DNA of 64,000 nucleotides, taken from contig WGBO01000045.1 of NCBI GenBank assembly GCA_015494295.1, positions 26,335 through 90,334 of the forward strand, in the 5' to 3' direction. The notes beneath the pieces are model-generated. The model had not been told where the DNA came from, did not search any database, and was given only the letters and a program-made list of their open reading frames with translations. The position numbers and the translations under genes are program-made. Within the stretch, counting starts at the first letter, position 1; each line of letters starts with the position of its first letter. Of the stretch, positions 22,097-30,980 are shown in pieces. The stretch is from Gammaproteobacteria bacterium. Lineage in GTDB: Bacteria > Pseudomonadota > Gammaproteobacteria > DSM-19610.

Positions 22097-22743
22097 ACCG
22101 GCGCGTCGCCCGGCTTCCATACCGGGTGCTTGTGCATGACCGCGCGGAACAGTTCCGATTCCAGCCAGTGGTCCAGCCAGGCGCGCAAGCGCGGGTACGG
22201 TGCCCGGTCGAACCAGTCACGATCCACCATCGCGAACTGGCGGATGAAGGGAAACACGCCGATGTCGGCCAGCGTCGGGCGTTCACCGAGCAGGTATGGC
22301 GTCTCCACCAGCACCTCTTCCAGTTCTTCCAGGAACTCCTCGCCACGCGCGCGGTAATACTCCTGCGGGTGTTCCGGGTGACGCTCGAAGTACTTGTACC
22401 GGTCCAGGTCTTCCTTGAACGAGAAGTCGTTGATTTCCAGCAACTGGTCGGCGGGAATCACATGGCACTCGTCCTCGCCCAGCCAGTTGTCCGGGTCATT
22501 GCGGCGCAGCGCCCACAACACGATATCCCAGCTTTCGTCGATCACCTCGCCCTCCGGCGTCACCAGCACCGGCACGGTATTCTTCGATGAGGCCGCCGAC
22601 AACTCCGCCGGCACTGCGTTGAGGTCCACCTCGCGCAGTTCCACCGGCAGACCGGCCTGTTTCAGGGCCATGCGGGCGCGCATCGCGTAGGGGCAACGGC
22701 GAAAACTGTAGAGGATGTTCGCTGGGGTGTTTTTCTCGTTCAT
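22087..22743 (-). CDS. Glutathione S-transferase-like protein
   Basis: Encodes 218 residues. An N-terminal thioredoxin-like domain begins ILYSFRRCPYAMRARMAL, containing a glutaredoxin-type CPYA motif, then NTVPVL with the cis-Pro of the glutathione-binding site; residues ~90-210 form the GST C-terminal helical domain. Such single-Cys GSTs act as glutathione-dependent thiol transferases or lyases; the substrate is unknown. ATG 22743 (MNEKNTPANI) fits the family length. It is monocistronic and convergent with the rhomboid gene. Confidence 0.88.
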   Translation of the reverse strand: MNEKNTPANILYSFRRCPYAMRARMALKQAGLPVELREVDLNAVPAELSAASSKNTVPVLVTPEGEVIDESWDIVLWALRRNDPDNWLGEDECHVIPADQLLEINDFSFKEDLDRYKYFERHPEHPQEYYRARGEEFLEELEEVLVETPYLLGERPTLADIGVFPFIRQFAMVDRDWFDRAPYPRLRAWLDHWLESELFRAVMHKHPVWKPGDAPVYL

Positions 22744-22897
22744 GTCAGCTCCCGTCTGGTTCCGGGGGGCGATACTACGGTATTCCGGCCGCAACCCTTA
22801 CCGACGATTCTCATGGGAATTTTTCCGGCCCTGCAAATCGCCGCCTGGCCCGCATATCGACTGGAATGCGGAGGGGCGGAAGGGCTATGCTGCGACC

Positions 22898-23482
22898 ATG
22901 GACAACAAGCACCGGCGCGGCGACCGCGCGCTTTACGCCTGCATCGCGCTCCCTTCCGCCATCGGTGCGGCCTCCCTGGCGCTGCAGGCGGCCGGCGCCG
23001 GCCGCGCGCTGCGTTACCAGCGCGACGCCATTCTGGATGGTGAATGGTGGCGCCTGCTGAGCGGACAACTGGTACATCTCGGCTGGACGCACCTGTGGCT
23101 CAACCTGGCGGCGCTGGCGCTCATCTCGCTGCTGTTCGCACGCACCCTGCGCCTGTCCGAGTGGCTGTGGATCCACGCCGCCGCGTTCCTCGGCACCGGC
23201 CTCGGCCTGCTCGCCTTCTCTCCCGGGCTGCAATGGTATGTCGGACTGTCGGGCGCGCTGCACGGCCTGTTCGCCGGCGGCGCGCTGATCAGCCTGCGGC
23301 GTGGGGAACGCGGCGCCTGGCTGCTGCTCATCGCCCTGCTGTTCAAGCTCGCCTGGGAAAGACTGGCAGGCTCGGTACCCGGCAGCAGCGCCTGGATCGG
23401 CGGCGAAGTGATCACCGAGGCTCACCTGTACGGGGCGGTAGCCGGCCTGGTGGCCGCGGCCTGGCTGGCGCGGCGCCGCTAG
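22898..23482 (+). CDS. rrtA: Rhombosortase-like rhomboid protease
   Basis: Encodes 194 residues in about six membrane helices. The sequence GEWWRLLSGQLVHLGWTHLWLNL matches the compact rhombosortase pattern, with the catalytic serine in YVGLSGALHGLFAGG and histidine in EAHLYGAVAGL. Rhombosortases process exported proteins carrying a GlyGly-CTERM tail. No protein in this window has such a tail. The TAG stop is read within CTAG at 23479-23482, which on the other strand is also the arsJ stop. Confidence 0.82.
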   Translation: MDNKHRRGDRALYACIALPSAIGAASLALQAAGAGRALRYQRDAILDGEWWRLLSGQLVHLGWTHLWLNLAALALISLLFARTLRLSEWLWIHAAAFLGTGLGLLAFSPGLQWYVGLSGALHGLFAGGALISLRRGERGAWLLLIALLFKLAWERLAGSVPGSSAWIGGEVITEAHLYGAVAGLVAAAWLARRR

Positions 23483-24678
23483 ACCGGCGCCGTGGCCGGC
23501 TCCGCCCTGGAAAGACGCCCGGTGAGCCAGCCGGCAACCAGCAGGAAGGCCGCCGACCACCACAGGCAGCCAATCAGCCCCCACTGCTGGTAGGCCCAGC
23601 CCGACAGCACCGTTCCAGTCAGGCGCCCGCCGGCGTTGGCCATGTAATAGAAGCCCACATTGACCGCCGCCTCCTCGTGCGCCGACCACTCCAGCACCAG
23701 AAAGGAATGCACCGCCGAATTGAGCGCAAATACCAGTGCGAACGAGGCCAGCCCGACCAGCAGCGTGGACACCGGCGCCAGTCCTGCCCCGAGTGACAGT
23801 GCCATGCCTGTCGGCACCAGTAACAGAACGCCTACCAGTCGGCGCGCAGTTCGCGCGTCCGGGTGATGGCGCAACAATTTGGGCGCCAGCCCCTGTATCA
23901 CCCCGTAGCCGATAATCCAGGCAGCCAGCAAGGCGCCAACCCTGGCAGCGCTCCAGTCAAGCTGCGCGGCGAGATACACCGGCAGCCCGACCACAAACCA
24001 GACGTCGCGCGCGCCGAACAGGAAGAACCGTGCCGCCGCCAGGCGATTGATACGTCCGCTGCGCGAGAACAGGCGACTGAACCCTGTCTTTGCCGGACTG
24101 CGCCCCATTCCGCGTGGCAACAATGCAAGGCTGAACGCCAGTGCCAGCGCCAGCGCGCCAGCCAGCATCAGCAGGGCCTGACGAAAACCCGCCACCGCCA
24201 GCAGCCAGCCACCGAGAAAAAAACCGAAGCCTTTCAGCGCGTTCTTGGAACCGGTGAGCACCGCCACCCAGCGGAACAACCGGCCGCCGGCGTCCGCCGG
24301 CAACATCAGCCTGACACCGGCCTTGGCGCTCATCTTGCTGAGATCCTTGGCAATGCCCGACAAGGCCTGCGCCGCCATCACCCAAGGCACAGTGAGCCGC
24401 GCATCGGGCACCGTCAGCATCAGCAGTGCCGCCACCTGCATCGCCATGCCCAGGTGCAGGGTAACGTTGAGCCCGATGCGCGAAGCCAACCAGCCGCCCA
24501 GCAGGTTAGTGACAATGCCGAACACCTCATAGAACAGGAACAGGAAAGCGATATCCAGCGGCGTGTAGCCCAGGCGGTGAAAATACAGCACCACCAGCAT
24601 GCGGATCGCGCCGTCGGTCACCGTGAACGCCCAGTAGGACGCCGTGATCAGCAAGTAATTGCGCAGCACCGTGCTCAC
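23479..24678 (-). CDS. arsJ: Organoarsenical efflux MFS transporter ArsJ
   Basis: Encodes 399 residues with about 12 membrane helices. NYLLITASYWAFTVTDGAIR, GYTPLDIAFLFLFYEVFGIV, AAQALSGIAKDLSKMSAK and LTGSKNALKGFGFFLGG are characteristic of ArsJ rather than of general MFS proteins. ArsJ exports 1-arseno-3-phosphoglycerate made from arsenate by a partner GAPDH. The GTG start at 24678 overlaps the stop of the gapdh remnant (GTGA), the normal coupling of gapdh-arsJ pairs. It is likely controlled by ArsR through the promoter at 24840-24868. Confidence 0.9.
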   Translation of the reverse strand: MSTVLRNYLLITASYWAFTVTDGAIRMLVVLYFHRLGYTPLDIAFLFLFYEVFGIVTNLLGGWLASRIGLNVTLHLGMAMQVAALLMLTVPDARLTVPWVMAAQALSGIAKDLSKMSAKAGVRLMLPADAGGRLFRWVAVLTGSKNALKGFGFFLGGWLLAVAGFRQALLMLAGALALALAFSLALLPRGMGRSPAKTGFSRLFSRSGRINRLAAARFFLFGARDVWFVVGLPVYLAAQLDWSAARVGALLAAWIIGYGVIQGLAPKLLRHHPDARTARRLVGVLLLVPTGMALSLGAGLAPVSTLLVGLASFALVFALNSAVHSFLVLEWSAHEEAAVNVGFYYMANAGGRLTGTVLSGWAYQQWGLIGCLWWSAAFLLVAGWLTGRLSRAEPATAPV

Positions 24679-24794
24679 AGACCGGCCGCCACCCACCGCG
24701 CCAGTTCCGTCACCGGCGCGGCCACCACGAGCTTGCGCAGGGCGATCCGGGCCATGCGTCCGAAACCGTTGATTGCTGTCCGTATCGCTGTCAT
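24675..24794 (-). pseudogene. Internally deleted ArsJ-associated glyceraldehyde-3-phosphate dehydrogenase (39-codon remnant)
   Basis: The 39-residue frame starts MTAIRTAINGFGRMARIAL, the universal N-terminus of type I GAPDH (NAD-binding GFGRxxR), and after KLVVAAP ends VTELARWVAAGL, which resembles a GAPDH C-terminal helix. Roughly 290-300 codons, including the catalytic Cys, are missing, yet the frame is intact and its stop still overlaps arsJ. The enzyme cannot work, but the mini-ORF may still serve as a translational leader for arsJ. The C-terminal match is my inference; the N-terminal match is clear. Confidence 0.75.
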
Positions 24795-24839
24795 TCGCCC
24801 CGTCCACCCCGGTGTTTTACCCGTCAACGAAGTCAACGA

Positions 24840-24868
24840 AATATACTGGTACCCGTATATATGGTCAA
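24840..24868 (-). promoter_or_regulatory. Promoter with embedded palindromic operator for gapdh remnant-arsJ
   Basis: On the minus strand TTGACC (24868-24863) and TATATT (24845-24840) are spaced by 17 bases. The near-perfect palindrome ATATACTGGTACCCGTATAT (24841-24860) fills the spacer and -10. This is the position expected for an ArsR repressor site. A second AT-rich dyad (ACAA/TTGT) lies at about 24869-24882. Confidence 0.6.
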
Positions 24869-24913
24869 ACAAATATATTGTAGCCCGAACATGTCAGTAA
24901 AAAAGTAGAGGTT

Positions 24914-25267
24914 TCAGACGCAGCAGGAGGCGCCCGGACGGTCGGGCATGCTGTCGAGCGATTCGCGGTCGTGCACGAAGGGAGCCTGTCCTGCGACACC
25001 CCTGGCCGTGGCCCGCAGCACCTGCAGGGCCCACGCCGGCAACGCGCTGTTGAGGCGGTAATAGATCCACTGTCCCTCGCGGCGTGTGGATACGACGCCC
25101 GCCTCCCGCAACTGGGCAAGGTGACGGGAGATCTTGGGCTGCACGATATCCAGCGCGCGCGCCAGTTCGCACACGCACAGTTCGCGTTCCTGCGCGAGCA
25201 GGACCAGGCTGCGCAGGCGGGTGGGATCGGCCAGCGCCTTGAAGAATGTTTCCGCACGAAGCTCCAT
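24914..25267 (-). CDS. arsR: ArsR-family arsenic-responsive repressor
   Basis: Encodes 117 residues with a winged-helix fold. The metalloid-binding motif ELCVCELARAL in helix alpha3 matches the classical E. coli-type As(III) site; the recognition helix is VQPKISRHLAQLREAGVV and the wing is RREGQWIYYRL. A further Cys pair ends the protein (ASCCV). It should release DNA on binding arsenite or antimonite. It lies directly upstream of the operator and arsJ unit on the same strand. Confidence 0.93.
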   Translation of the reverse strand: MELRAETFFKALADPTRLRSLVLLAQERELCVCELARALDIVQPKISRHLAQLREAGVVSTRREGQWIYYRLNSALPAWALQVLRATARGVAGQAPFVHDRESLDSMPDRPGASCCV

Positions 25268-25378
25268 GTCATGCAGTGTGCCCCGCGACAGTCGCGGCGG
25301 TCAACCGGCGCGGCGGTCCCACCACGACCGGTATTTGGTGTATCGTGAAACCATGTCCCGCAGCGTATGCTCATTGTC

Positions 25379-26539
25379 ATGTCACGGCGCCTGAAACTGT
25401 TCGCCTGGTTCGTGCTCGCCGCGCTGCCGGTCGCGGCCCTGTTCGTCCACCTGACGCGGCCGCAACCGGTGGACGTAATCGTCGCCACCGTGACACGCGG
25501 CGTGGTCGAGGACACCACGGCGAACACCCGCGCCGGCACCGTGAAGGCCTGCCGGCGCGCCGGCATATCCCCCGCCGTTGGAGGGCAGATCGCGCGCCTG
25601 CCGGTGAGGGCAGGCCAGCAGGTGGAAGCCGGCGAACTGTTGCTGGAACTGTGGAACGACGACCTGCGCTCGCGCGTGTCCCTGGCCGACAGCCAGGCGC
25701 GCGCGGCCGCCGCCAGCGCGCGCCAGGCCTGTGTCCGCTCGGACGTGGCGGCGCGCGAAGCGCGGCGCCTGCTGACCCTGCGCAAACAGGGGCTGGCCAC
25801 CGAGGAAGCCGCCGACAAGGCCGATGGCGAGGCGCGGGCGCTGGCGGCGGCCTGCGACGCCGCGCGCGCCAGCGTCGATGTCAGCCGCGCGCAACTGGCG
25901 GTGGCGCGTGCGCTGCTCGATCGCAGCCGCCTGCGCGCGCCCTTCGCCGGCACGGTGGCGGAGGTCAACGGTGAAGTGGGTGAGTTCGTCACGCCCTCCC
26001 CCGTCGGAGTCGCCACGCCACCCGCCATCGACCTGATGGACACCGGCTGCCTGTATGTGTCCGCGCCGGTCGACGAGGTCGACGCTCCCGCCGTGCGCGC
26101 GGGCATGAACGCGCGAATCTCCCTGGACGCCTTCCCGGGCCGAACCTTCGCCGCCCGCGTTCGGCGCGTGGCGCCCTACGTGCTCGACCGCGAAAAGCAG
26201 GCGCGGGTCGTCGATGTCGAGGCCGAGTTCCTCGACCCGTCAGACAGCCGCGACATGCTGCCGGGCTACAGCGCCGACATCGAGATCATCCTGTCGCGGC
26301 ACGAGAATGTGCCGCGCCTGCCCACGGAGGCCATCCTCGAGGGCGGACGTGTACTGGCGCTCGGCGACGACGGCCGGCTGCACGAACGCCTCATCGACAT
26401 TGGCCTGTCCAACTGGAGCTACACGGAAGTCCGCTCCGGCGTCGAGGTGGGCGACAAGGTGGTGATATCCGTCGACCGGGACGGCGTCGAGGACGGCGCG
26501 CTGGCACGGATCGAGTCCGTCGCCAATGGCAATGATTGA
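25379..26539 (+). CDS. Periplasmic adaptor (HlyD/MacA-like membrane fusion protein)
   Basis: Encodes 386 residues from ATG 25379 (an alternative ATG lies 12 bases upstream; neither has a clear ribosome site). A signal-anchor (LKLFAWFVLAALPVAAL) is followed by a split lipoyl domain (ISPAVGGQIARLPVRAGQQVEAGELLLEL ... RLRAPFAGTVAEVNGEVGEFV), a coiled-coil hairpin and beta-barrel domains. It would link the ABC exporter encoded next to an outer membrane channel. The substrate is unknown. Its 3' end overlaps the ATPase gene by 14 bp. Confidence 0.9.
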   Translation: MSRRLKLFAWFVLAALPVAALFVHLTRPQPVDVIVATVTRGVVEDTTANTRAGTVKACRRAGISPAVGGQIARLPVRAGQQVEAGELLLELWNDDLRSRVSLADSQARAAAASARQACVRSDVAAREARRLLTLRKQGLATEEAADKADGEARALAAACDAARASVDVSRAQLAVARALLDRSRLRAPFAGTVAEVNGEVGEFVTPSPVGVATPPAIDLMDTGCLYVSAPVDEVDAPAVRAGMNARISLDAFPGRTFAARVRRVAPYVLDREKQARVVDVEAEFLDPSDSRDMLPGYSADIEIILSRHENVPRLPTEAILEGGRVLALGDDGRLHERLIDIGLSNWSYTEVRSGVEVGDKVVISVDRDGVEDGALARIESVANGND

Positions 26540-27224
26540 ACTGCAGGGCGTACACCGGGATTTTCGCGTCGGCGAACAGACCGTGCACGCACTGGACGAT
26601 ATCAACCTGACCATCCGGGCCGGCGAGTACGTGTCCATCATGGGGCCGTCCGGATCAGGCAAGTCCACCCTGCTGAACCTGATCGGCCTGCTGGACCGCG
26701 CCACGCGCGGGCGCTACCTGCTGGACGGCCAGGATGTCACCACGCTCGACGACGTGGCGCAGGCGGAAGTGCGCAACCGGCGTATCGGCTTCGTGTTCCA
26801 GGCCTTTCACCTGGTGCCGCGCCTGACGGCGGCACAGAACATCGAGCTGCCGCTGATACTGGCCGGCGTGCCGCGCGAACAGCGCGAGCCACGCGTGCGC
26901 CGCGCGCTGGAGGCCATGAACCTGTTGGAACGCGCGCACCACAAACCCGACCAGTTGTCCGGCGGGCAACGTCAGCGCGTCGCCATCGCGCGCGCCACCG
27001 TCAACGAACCGCGCGTCCTGCTCGCCGACGAACCCACCGGCAACCTGGACCGCAAATCCGGCCGCGACGTCATCGACATTCTCGAATCGCTCAACCGGCA
27101 CGGCATCACCCTGGTCGTCGTCACCCACGACAGCGACATCGGTGGACGCGCGCGGCGGCGCCTGCACATGCTCGACGGGCGTATCGAAACCGACCACCAC
27201 CCGGACGGCGACCGGCATGCGTAG
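26526..27224 (+). CDS. ABC transporter ATPase, MacB/LolD-type
   Basis: Encodes 232 residues. Walker A is GPSGSGKST, the signature motif LSGGQRQRVAIARA, Walker B VLLADEPTGNLD, and the switch His lies in VVVTHD. FVFQAFHLVPRLTAAQNIELPL is the Q-loop region of the LolD/MacB/FtsE group. It powers the export or extraction complex with the two following permeases. It overlaps both neighbours (14 bp upstream, 8 bp downstream), so the four genes form a tight operon. Confidence 0.95.
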   Translation: MAMIELQGVHRDFRVGEQTVHALDDINLTIRAGEYVSIMGPSGSGKSTLLNLIGLLDRATRGRYLLDGQDVTTLDDVAQAEVRNRRIGFVFQAFHLVPRLTAAQNIELPLILAGVPREQREPRVRRALEAMNLLERAHHKPDQLSGGQRQRVAIARATVNEPRVLLADEPTGNLDRKSGRDVIDILESLNRHGITLVVVTHDSDIGGRARRRLHMLDGRIETDHHPDGDRHA

Positions 27225-28425
27225 CCCCGACGTCGGCCGTTTTGCCTGGGGCGCCCTGCGCGGCTACCCGACGCGCACCCTGCTGATGCTGCTCGCCATG
27301 GCCATCGGCGTGGCCGCCGTCATCGTGCTCACCGCGCTGGGCGAGGGCGCACGCCGCTACGTGGCCGACCAGTTCTCCTCGCTGGGCACCAATCTGCTGA
27401 TCGTGATACCCGGCCGGGCGGAAACCGGCGGCGCCACCCCCGGCACCCTGATGGGCGAGACCCCGCGCGACCTGACCCTGGACGACGCCATGGCATTGAC
27501 CCGCAGCTACCGGGTGCGCCGCATCGCCCCCATGACGCTCGGCGCCGCGGATGCCGCCTACGGTCGCCGCCAGCGCGAGGTCACGGTAATCGGCACCAGT
27601 CACGAGCTGCTGGCGCTGCGTCGCTGGACCCTGGCGCGCGGACGTTTTCTGCCTGACATCGATATCGACATGGCCAGCCCGGTGTGCGTGATCGGCGGCA
27701 AGATCCGCGATGAACTGTTCGGCCCCAGACCCGCGCTCGGCGCATGGCTGCGGCTCGGCGAGCGGCGTTTCCGGGTCATCGGCATACTGGGTTCCGAGGG
27801 ACGTTCCATTGGCGTGGACGTGCAGGAGACCGTGATGATCCCGGTCGCCTCCGCGCAGCAACTGTTCAACACGCCGTCGCTGTTCCGCATCCTGGTGGAA
27901 GCACGCAGCCGCGAGGCGATCGAGCCGGTCAGGCAGTTCATCATCGACACCATCCGTCACCGTCACCAGGGCGAGGAAGACATTACCGTCATCACCCAGG
28001 ACGCGGTGCTGGCCACCTTCGACCGCATTTTCGGCGCCCTCACCTACGCCGTCGGCGGCATCGCCGCCATCAGCCTGTTCGTGGCCGGCATCCTGATCAT
28101 GAACGTGATGCTGGTGGCGGTTTCCCAGCGCACCGCCGAGATCGGCCTGCTCAAGGCGCTGGGCGCGGCCCCGCGCCAGATCCTGGCGCTGTTCGTCAGC
28201 GAGGCGCTGTTGCTGTCGCTGCTCGGCGCCAGCGCGGGTCTGGCACTGGGGATGGCCGGCAGCCTGCTCATCCGGCAACTGTTCCCGGCGTTTCCCGCCC
28301 ACACCCCGGCCTGGGCGACACTGGCGGCGCTGCTGGTCTCGGTACTGACCGGCCTGCTGTTCAGCCTGCTGCCGGCGCGGCGCGCGGCGCGCCTGGACCC
28401 TGTGCTGGCGCTCTCCGGCAGGTGA
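27217..28425 (+). CDS. MacB-like ABC transporter permease, first of a pair
   Basis: Encodes 402 residues. One N-terminal transmembrane helix (LLMLLAMAIGVAAVIVLTALGEGAR) is followed by a large periplasmic MacB-core domain and three C-terminal helices with the FtsX signature (QRTAEIGLLKALGAAPRQIL). It does not carry its own ATPase domain, unlike true MacB. ATG 27217 lies inside the 3' end of the ATPase gene. Start MRSPDVGRFAWG fits the family. Confidence 0.92.
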   Translation: MRSPDVGRFAWGALRGYPTRTLLMLLAMAIGVAAVIVLTALGEGARRYVADQFSSLGTNLLIVIPGRAETGGATPGTLMGETPRDLTLDDAMALTRSYRVRRIAPMTLGAADAAYGRRQREVTVIGTSHELLALRRWTLARGRFLPDIDIDMASPVCVIGGKIRDELFGPRPALGAWLRLGERRFRVIGILGSEGRSIGVDVQETVMIPVASAQQLFNTPSLFRILVEARSREAIEPVRQFIIDTIRHRHQGEEDITVITQDAVLATFDRIFGALTYAVGGIAAISLFVAGILIMNVMLVAVSQRTAEIGLLKALGAAPRQILALFVSEALLLSLLGASAGLALGMAGSLLIRQLFPAFPAHTPAWATLAALLVSVLTGLLFSLLPARRAARLDPVLALSGR

Positions 28426-28429
28426 AGCC

Positions 28430-29629
28430 GTGCGTTACCGCGACTTCCTCGGCCTGACCGGCAGCGCCCTGACCGCCCACCGCCTGCGCAGCTTCCTGAC
28501 CCTGCTCGGCATCGCCGTCGGCATCGCCGCCGTGGTGTTGCTCACCTCCATCGGCGAAGGCGTGCACCGTTTCATACTGTCCGAATTCACCCAGTTCGGT
28601 ACCAATATCGTTGCCATCAACCCTGGAAGGACCACTACCCACGGCGCCACCGTGGGCGTGTTCGGCACCGAACGTCCGCTCACCATCGAGGATGCGCTGG
28701 CACTGCGGCGCCTGCCGTTCGCCGAGGCCGTGGTGCCCTTCGTGCAGGGCAACGCGGAAGTCGAGGCCCGTGGCCGGCGGCGGCGCACGACCATCTACGG
28801 GGCTGGCGCGGAAATGCCCGCCGCGTTCAGCATGCGCGTCCAGTCCGGCCGTTTCCTGCCCGCCGACGACCCCACGGCGCCCCGTCCCTACGCGGTGCTG
28901 GGCAGCAAGCTGCGGCGTGAACTGTTCCGCGACGCCAACCCCCTCGGCCAGCGCATCCGCGTCGGCGGTAACCGCTACCGCGTCATCGGTGTCATGGAAC
29001 CCAAGGGCACGGTGCTGGGTTTCGACCTTGACGACACCGTCTACATCCCCGCCGCGCGCGCGCTGGAACTGTTCAATCGCAATTCCCTGTTCGAGATCGA
29101 CCTGCTGTACCCGCCCGGCGTCGACGTCGACAGGGTGGTCCAGGGCATCCGCCGCACGCTGGTGGCGCGTCACGGCCGTGAGGATTTCACCATCACCACC
29201 CAGGCGCAGATGCTGGAGGTGCTGGGTTCGATCCTCAACATCCTCACCTTCGCCGTCGGCGCCATCGGCAGCATCTCCCTGCTGGTGGGGGCGATCGGCA
29301 TCATCACCATCATGACCATCTCGGTAAACGAACGCCGCGGTGAAATCGGCCTGCTGCGCGCGCTCGGCGCGCGTCGCGGCCAGGTCCTGTCACTGTTCCT
29401 GGGCGAAGCCGTGGTACTGGCCGCTGCCGGCGGCGTGGCTGGCCTGGCGCTGGGCGTCGGCATCGCCGGCCTGCTGCGCGTCGCCCTGCCCGAGCTTCCC
29501 GTGCACACTCCCTGGCTGTACGCCATTCTCGCCGAAACACTCGCCATCCTCATCGGCATCGCCGCCGGCGTCCTGCCCGCGCGCAACGCGGCCCGCCTCG
29601 ACCCCGTCGCCGCCCTCCGCACGGAATAA
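28430..29629 (+). CDS. MacB-like ABC transporter permease, second of a pair
   Basis: Encodes 399 residues with the same plan as the preceding permease: FLTLLGIAVGIAAVVLLTSIGEG, a periplasmic domain and a C-terminal FtsX-type membrane part (NERRGEIGLLRALGARRGQVL). The two are paralogous and may form a heterodimeric pore, an arrangement seen in four-gene adaptor/ATPase/permease/permease exporters. The GTG start at 28430 lies 4 bp after the upstream stop. No outer membrane channel gene is adjacent. Confidence 0.92.
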   Translation: MRYRDFLGLTGSALTAHRLRSFLTLLGIAVGIAAVVLLTSIGEGVHRFILSEFTQFGTNIVAINPGRTTTHGATVGVFGTERPLTIEDALALRRLPFAEAVVPFVQGNAEVEARGRRRRTTIYGAGAEMPAAFSMRVQSGRFLPADDPTAPRPYAVLGSKLRRELFRDANPLGQRIRVGGNRYRVIGVMEPKGTVLGFDLDDTVYIPAARALELFNRNSLFEIDLLYPPGVDVDRVVQGIRRTLVARHGREDFTITTQAQMLEVLGSILNILTFAVGAIGSISLLVGAIGIITIMTISVNERRGEIGLLRALGARRGQVLSLFLGEAVVLAAAGGVAGLALGVGIAGLLRVALPELPVHTPWLYAILAETLAILIGIAAGVLPARNAARLDPVAALRTE

Positions 29630-29671
29630 TACGTGAGCCGGACAGGGATACCCGGCCCGAACGAGAGAAAC

Positions 29672-29695
29672 AAAAATCCCCGCCGGGGCGGGGAT
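29672..29695 (-). terminator. Rho-independent terminator of the porin gene
   Basis: ATCCCCGCC (29676-29684) pairs with GGCGGGGAT (29687-29695). On the minus strand the stem is followed by TTTTT. It may also slow plus-strand transcripts leaving the permease operon, although no T-run is present in that direction. Confidence 0.75.
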
Positions 29696-29768
29696 GGTAT
29701 TGCGAACCGGCGTGCCGGGGCGCGGGAGGAGTCCACGGATGTGTCCGCGTCCCGACAGCGCCGGGTCT

Positions 29769-30926
29769 TCAGAACACGTACTGTGCCTGTACGAACAGTT
29801 CGTCTTCGTCGTTACCCTTCACGCCCTTGCGATCCGAGTTCATGCGGTAGGTAGTCTGCACCTTGATGTCATGCTTGTGCAGGTACCAGTTGGCGCCGAT
29901 GGAGGTGCGGGTCCACTCGGTATCGTAGTTGTCGGCGTCCTGGGACTGGTAACCCGCCACCAGTTCGAACTGGCCCGGCATGACCATGTAACCGCCTTCG
30001 ACGGCCCACTGGTCGAGATCGGTGGAGCCCTTCTTGTATACGCCGCCGGTGAAGTTGTTGTCGACGGTATCGGCGCTGATCTTGTTGTACTGCGCGTCCA
30101 CCGAAAAGCCCGAGGCGCGGAAGGCAGCACTGACTTCGAAACCGGTCACTTCGTCCACGTCGGCCTTGGTGGCGCTGGTGGAGACACCATTGGCGGTATA
30201 GGTTTCCACATCGCCGTCACCGGACCAGCGGAAAGCCGCGACACCGATCGTTGCTTTGGTATCACCCTTGAAATCGCCCTGGGACATGCCCAGCTTGCCG
30301 AAGGGATGGAAGTCTGCACGGGCGGCATAGATCCAGCCTTCGTTGAAATCGGCGTTCTTGTTGACGGGGGTATCGAAGTCTATCTTGCTGGCGTCGGGGT
30401 CGATGTTCGCCTGGGCCAGGGTCGCACCCCAGGTCAGATTGTCTCCGGCCGAACCCTTGAAGTGCAGGCCCAGGCTGCGGTCAGGCGCGCCGTAGTTGTG
30501 ATCGCCCACGAAGGTGCGTTCCACCAGTTGTTGCTTCTTGGAGGAGGTCAGGAATTCGCGCGAGAACGCGGTCTTGACGTTACCGATCAGGATCTTGGCT
30601 CCGTCGAAGCCCTTGTACTCCATGTAGGCATCCTTGACGGCGACTTCGTTGTCGCCGGAAGCCTTGCCGAAGTCAAACTGGAACTTGCCTTCCCAGTCCT
30701 TGTGGATGCTGCCCTTGATGTAGGGGCGGAAACGGCGCAGGAACAGTTCGTCGGTGGTGCTGCCGTTGTCCGGATCGACCTGGTGGTACTGGACCTGGAT
30801 ACGGCCGCCCACCTTCACGAATTTCTCGCCGTCCTTGTAGACGGTAACGCCGGCGGCATGGGCCGGGATGGCAATGCAGACGCCGAGTGCTGTCAGTATG
30901 CCCTGATGAAGAGCGTTCATGCGCAT
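29769..30926 (-). CDS. Phosphate-selective porin O/P family outer membrane porin
   Basis: Encodes 385 residues. A signal peptide (ends IPAHA) is followed by a beta-barrel with alternating hydrophobic strands and the terminal FVQAQYVF typical of outer membrane proteins. VKVGGRIQVQYHQVD and ELFLRRFRPYIKGSIHKDWEGKFQFDFG match the Porin_O_P (OprP/OprO-like) family. ATG 30926 follows AGGAG. Five Pho-box-like repeats upstream suggest induction by phosphate starvation, consistent with anion or phosphate uptake. A strong terminator follows. Confidence 0.9.
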   Translation of the reverse strand: MRMNALHQGILTALGVCIAIPAHAAGVTVYKDGEKFVKVGGRIQVQYHQVDPDNGSTTDELFLRRFRPYIKGSIHKDWEGKFQFDFGKASGDNEVAVKDAYMEYKGFDGAKILIGNVKTAFSREFLTSSKKQQLVERTFVGDHNYGAPDRSLGLHFKGSAGDNLTWGATLAQANIDPDASKIDFDTPVNKNADFNEGWIYAARADFHPFGKLGMSQGDFKGDTKATIGVAAFRWSGDGDVETYTANGVSTSATKADVDEVTGFEVSAAFRASGFSVDAQYNKISADTVDNNFTGGVYKKGSTDLDQWAVEGGYMVMPGQFELVAGYQSQDADNYDTEWTRTSIGANWYLHKHDIKVQTTYRMNSDRKGVKGNDEDELFVQAQYVF

Positions 30927-30980
30927 GTGATTCTCCTGATTGACAATGTTTTGTCGGTTGACTGTTGAACGACAGGCGCA

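Noticed and set aside
28430..29629. Calling the two permeases MacB
   Set aside because: True MacB has its ATPase fused to the permease; here the ATPase is a separate gene and there are two permeases.
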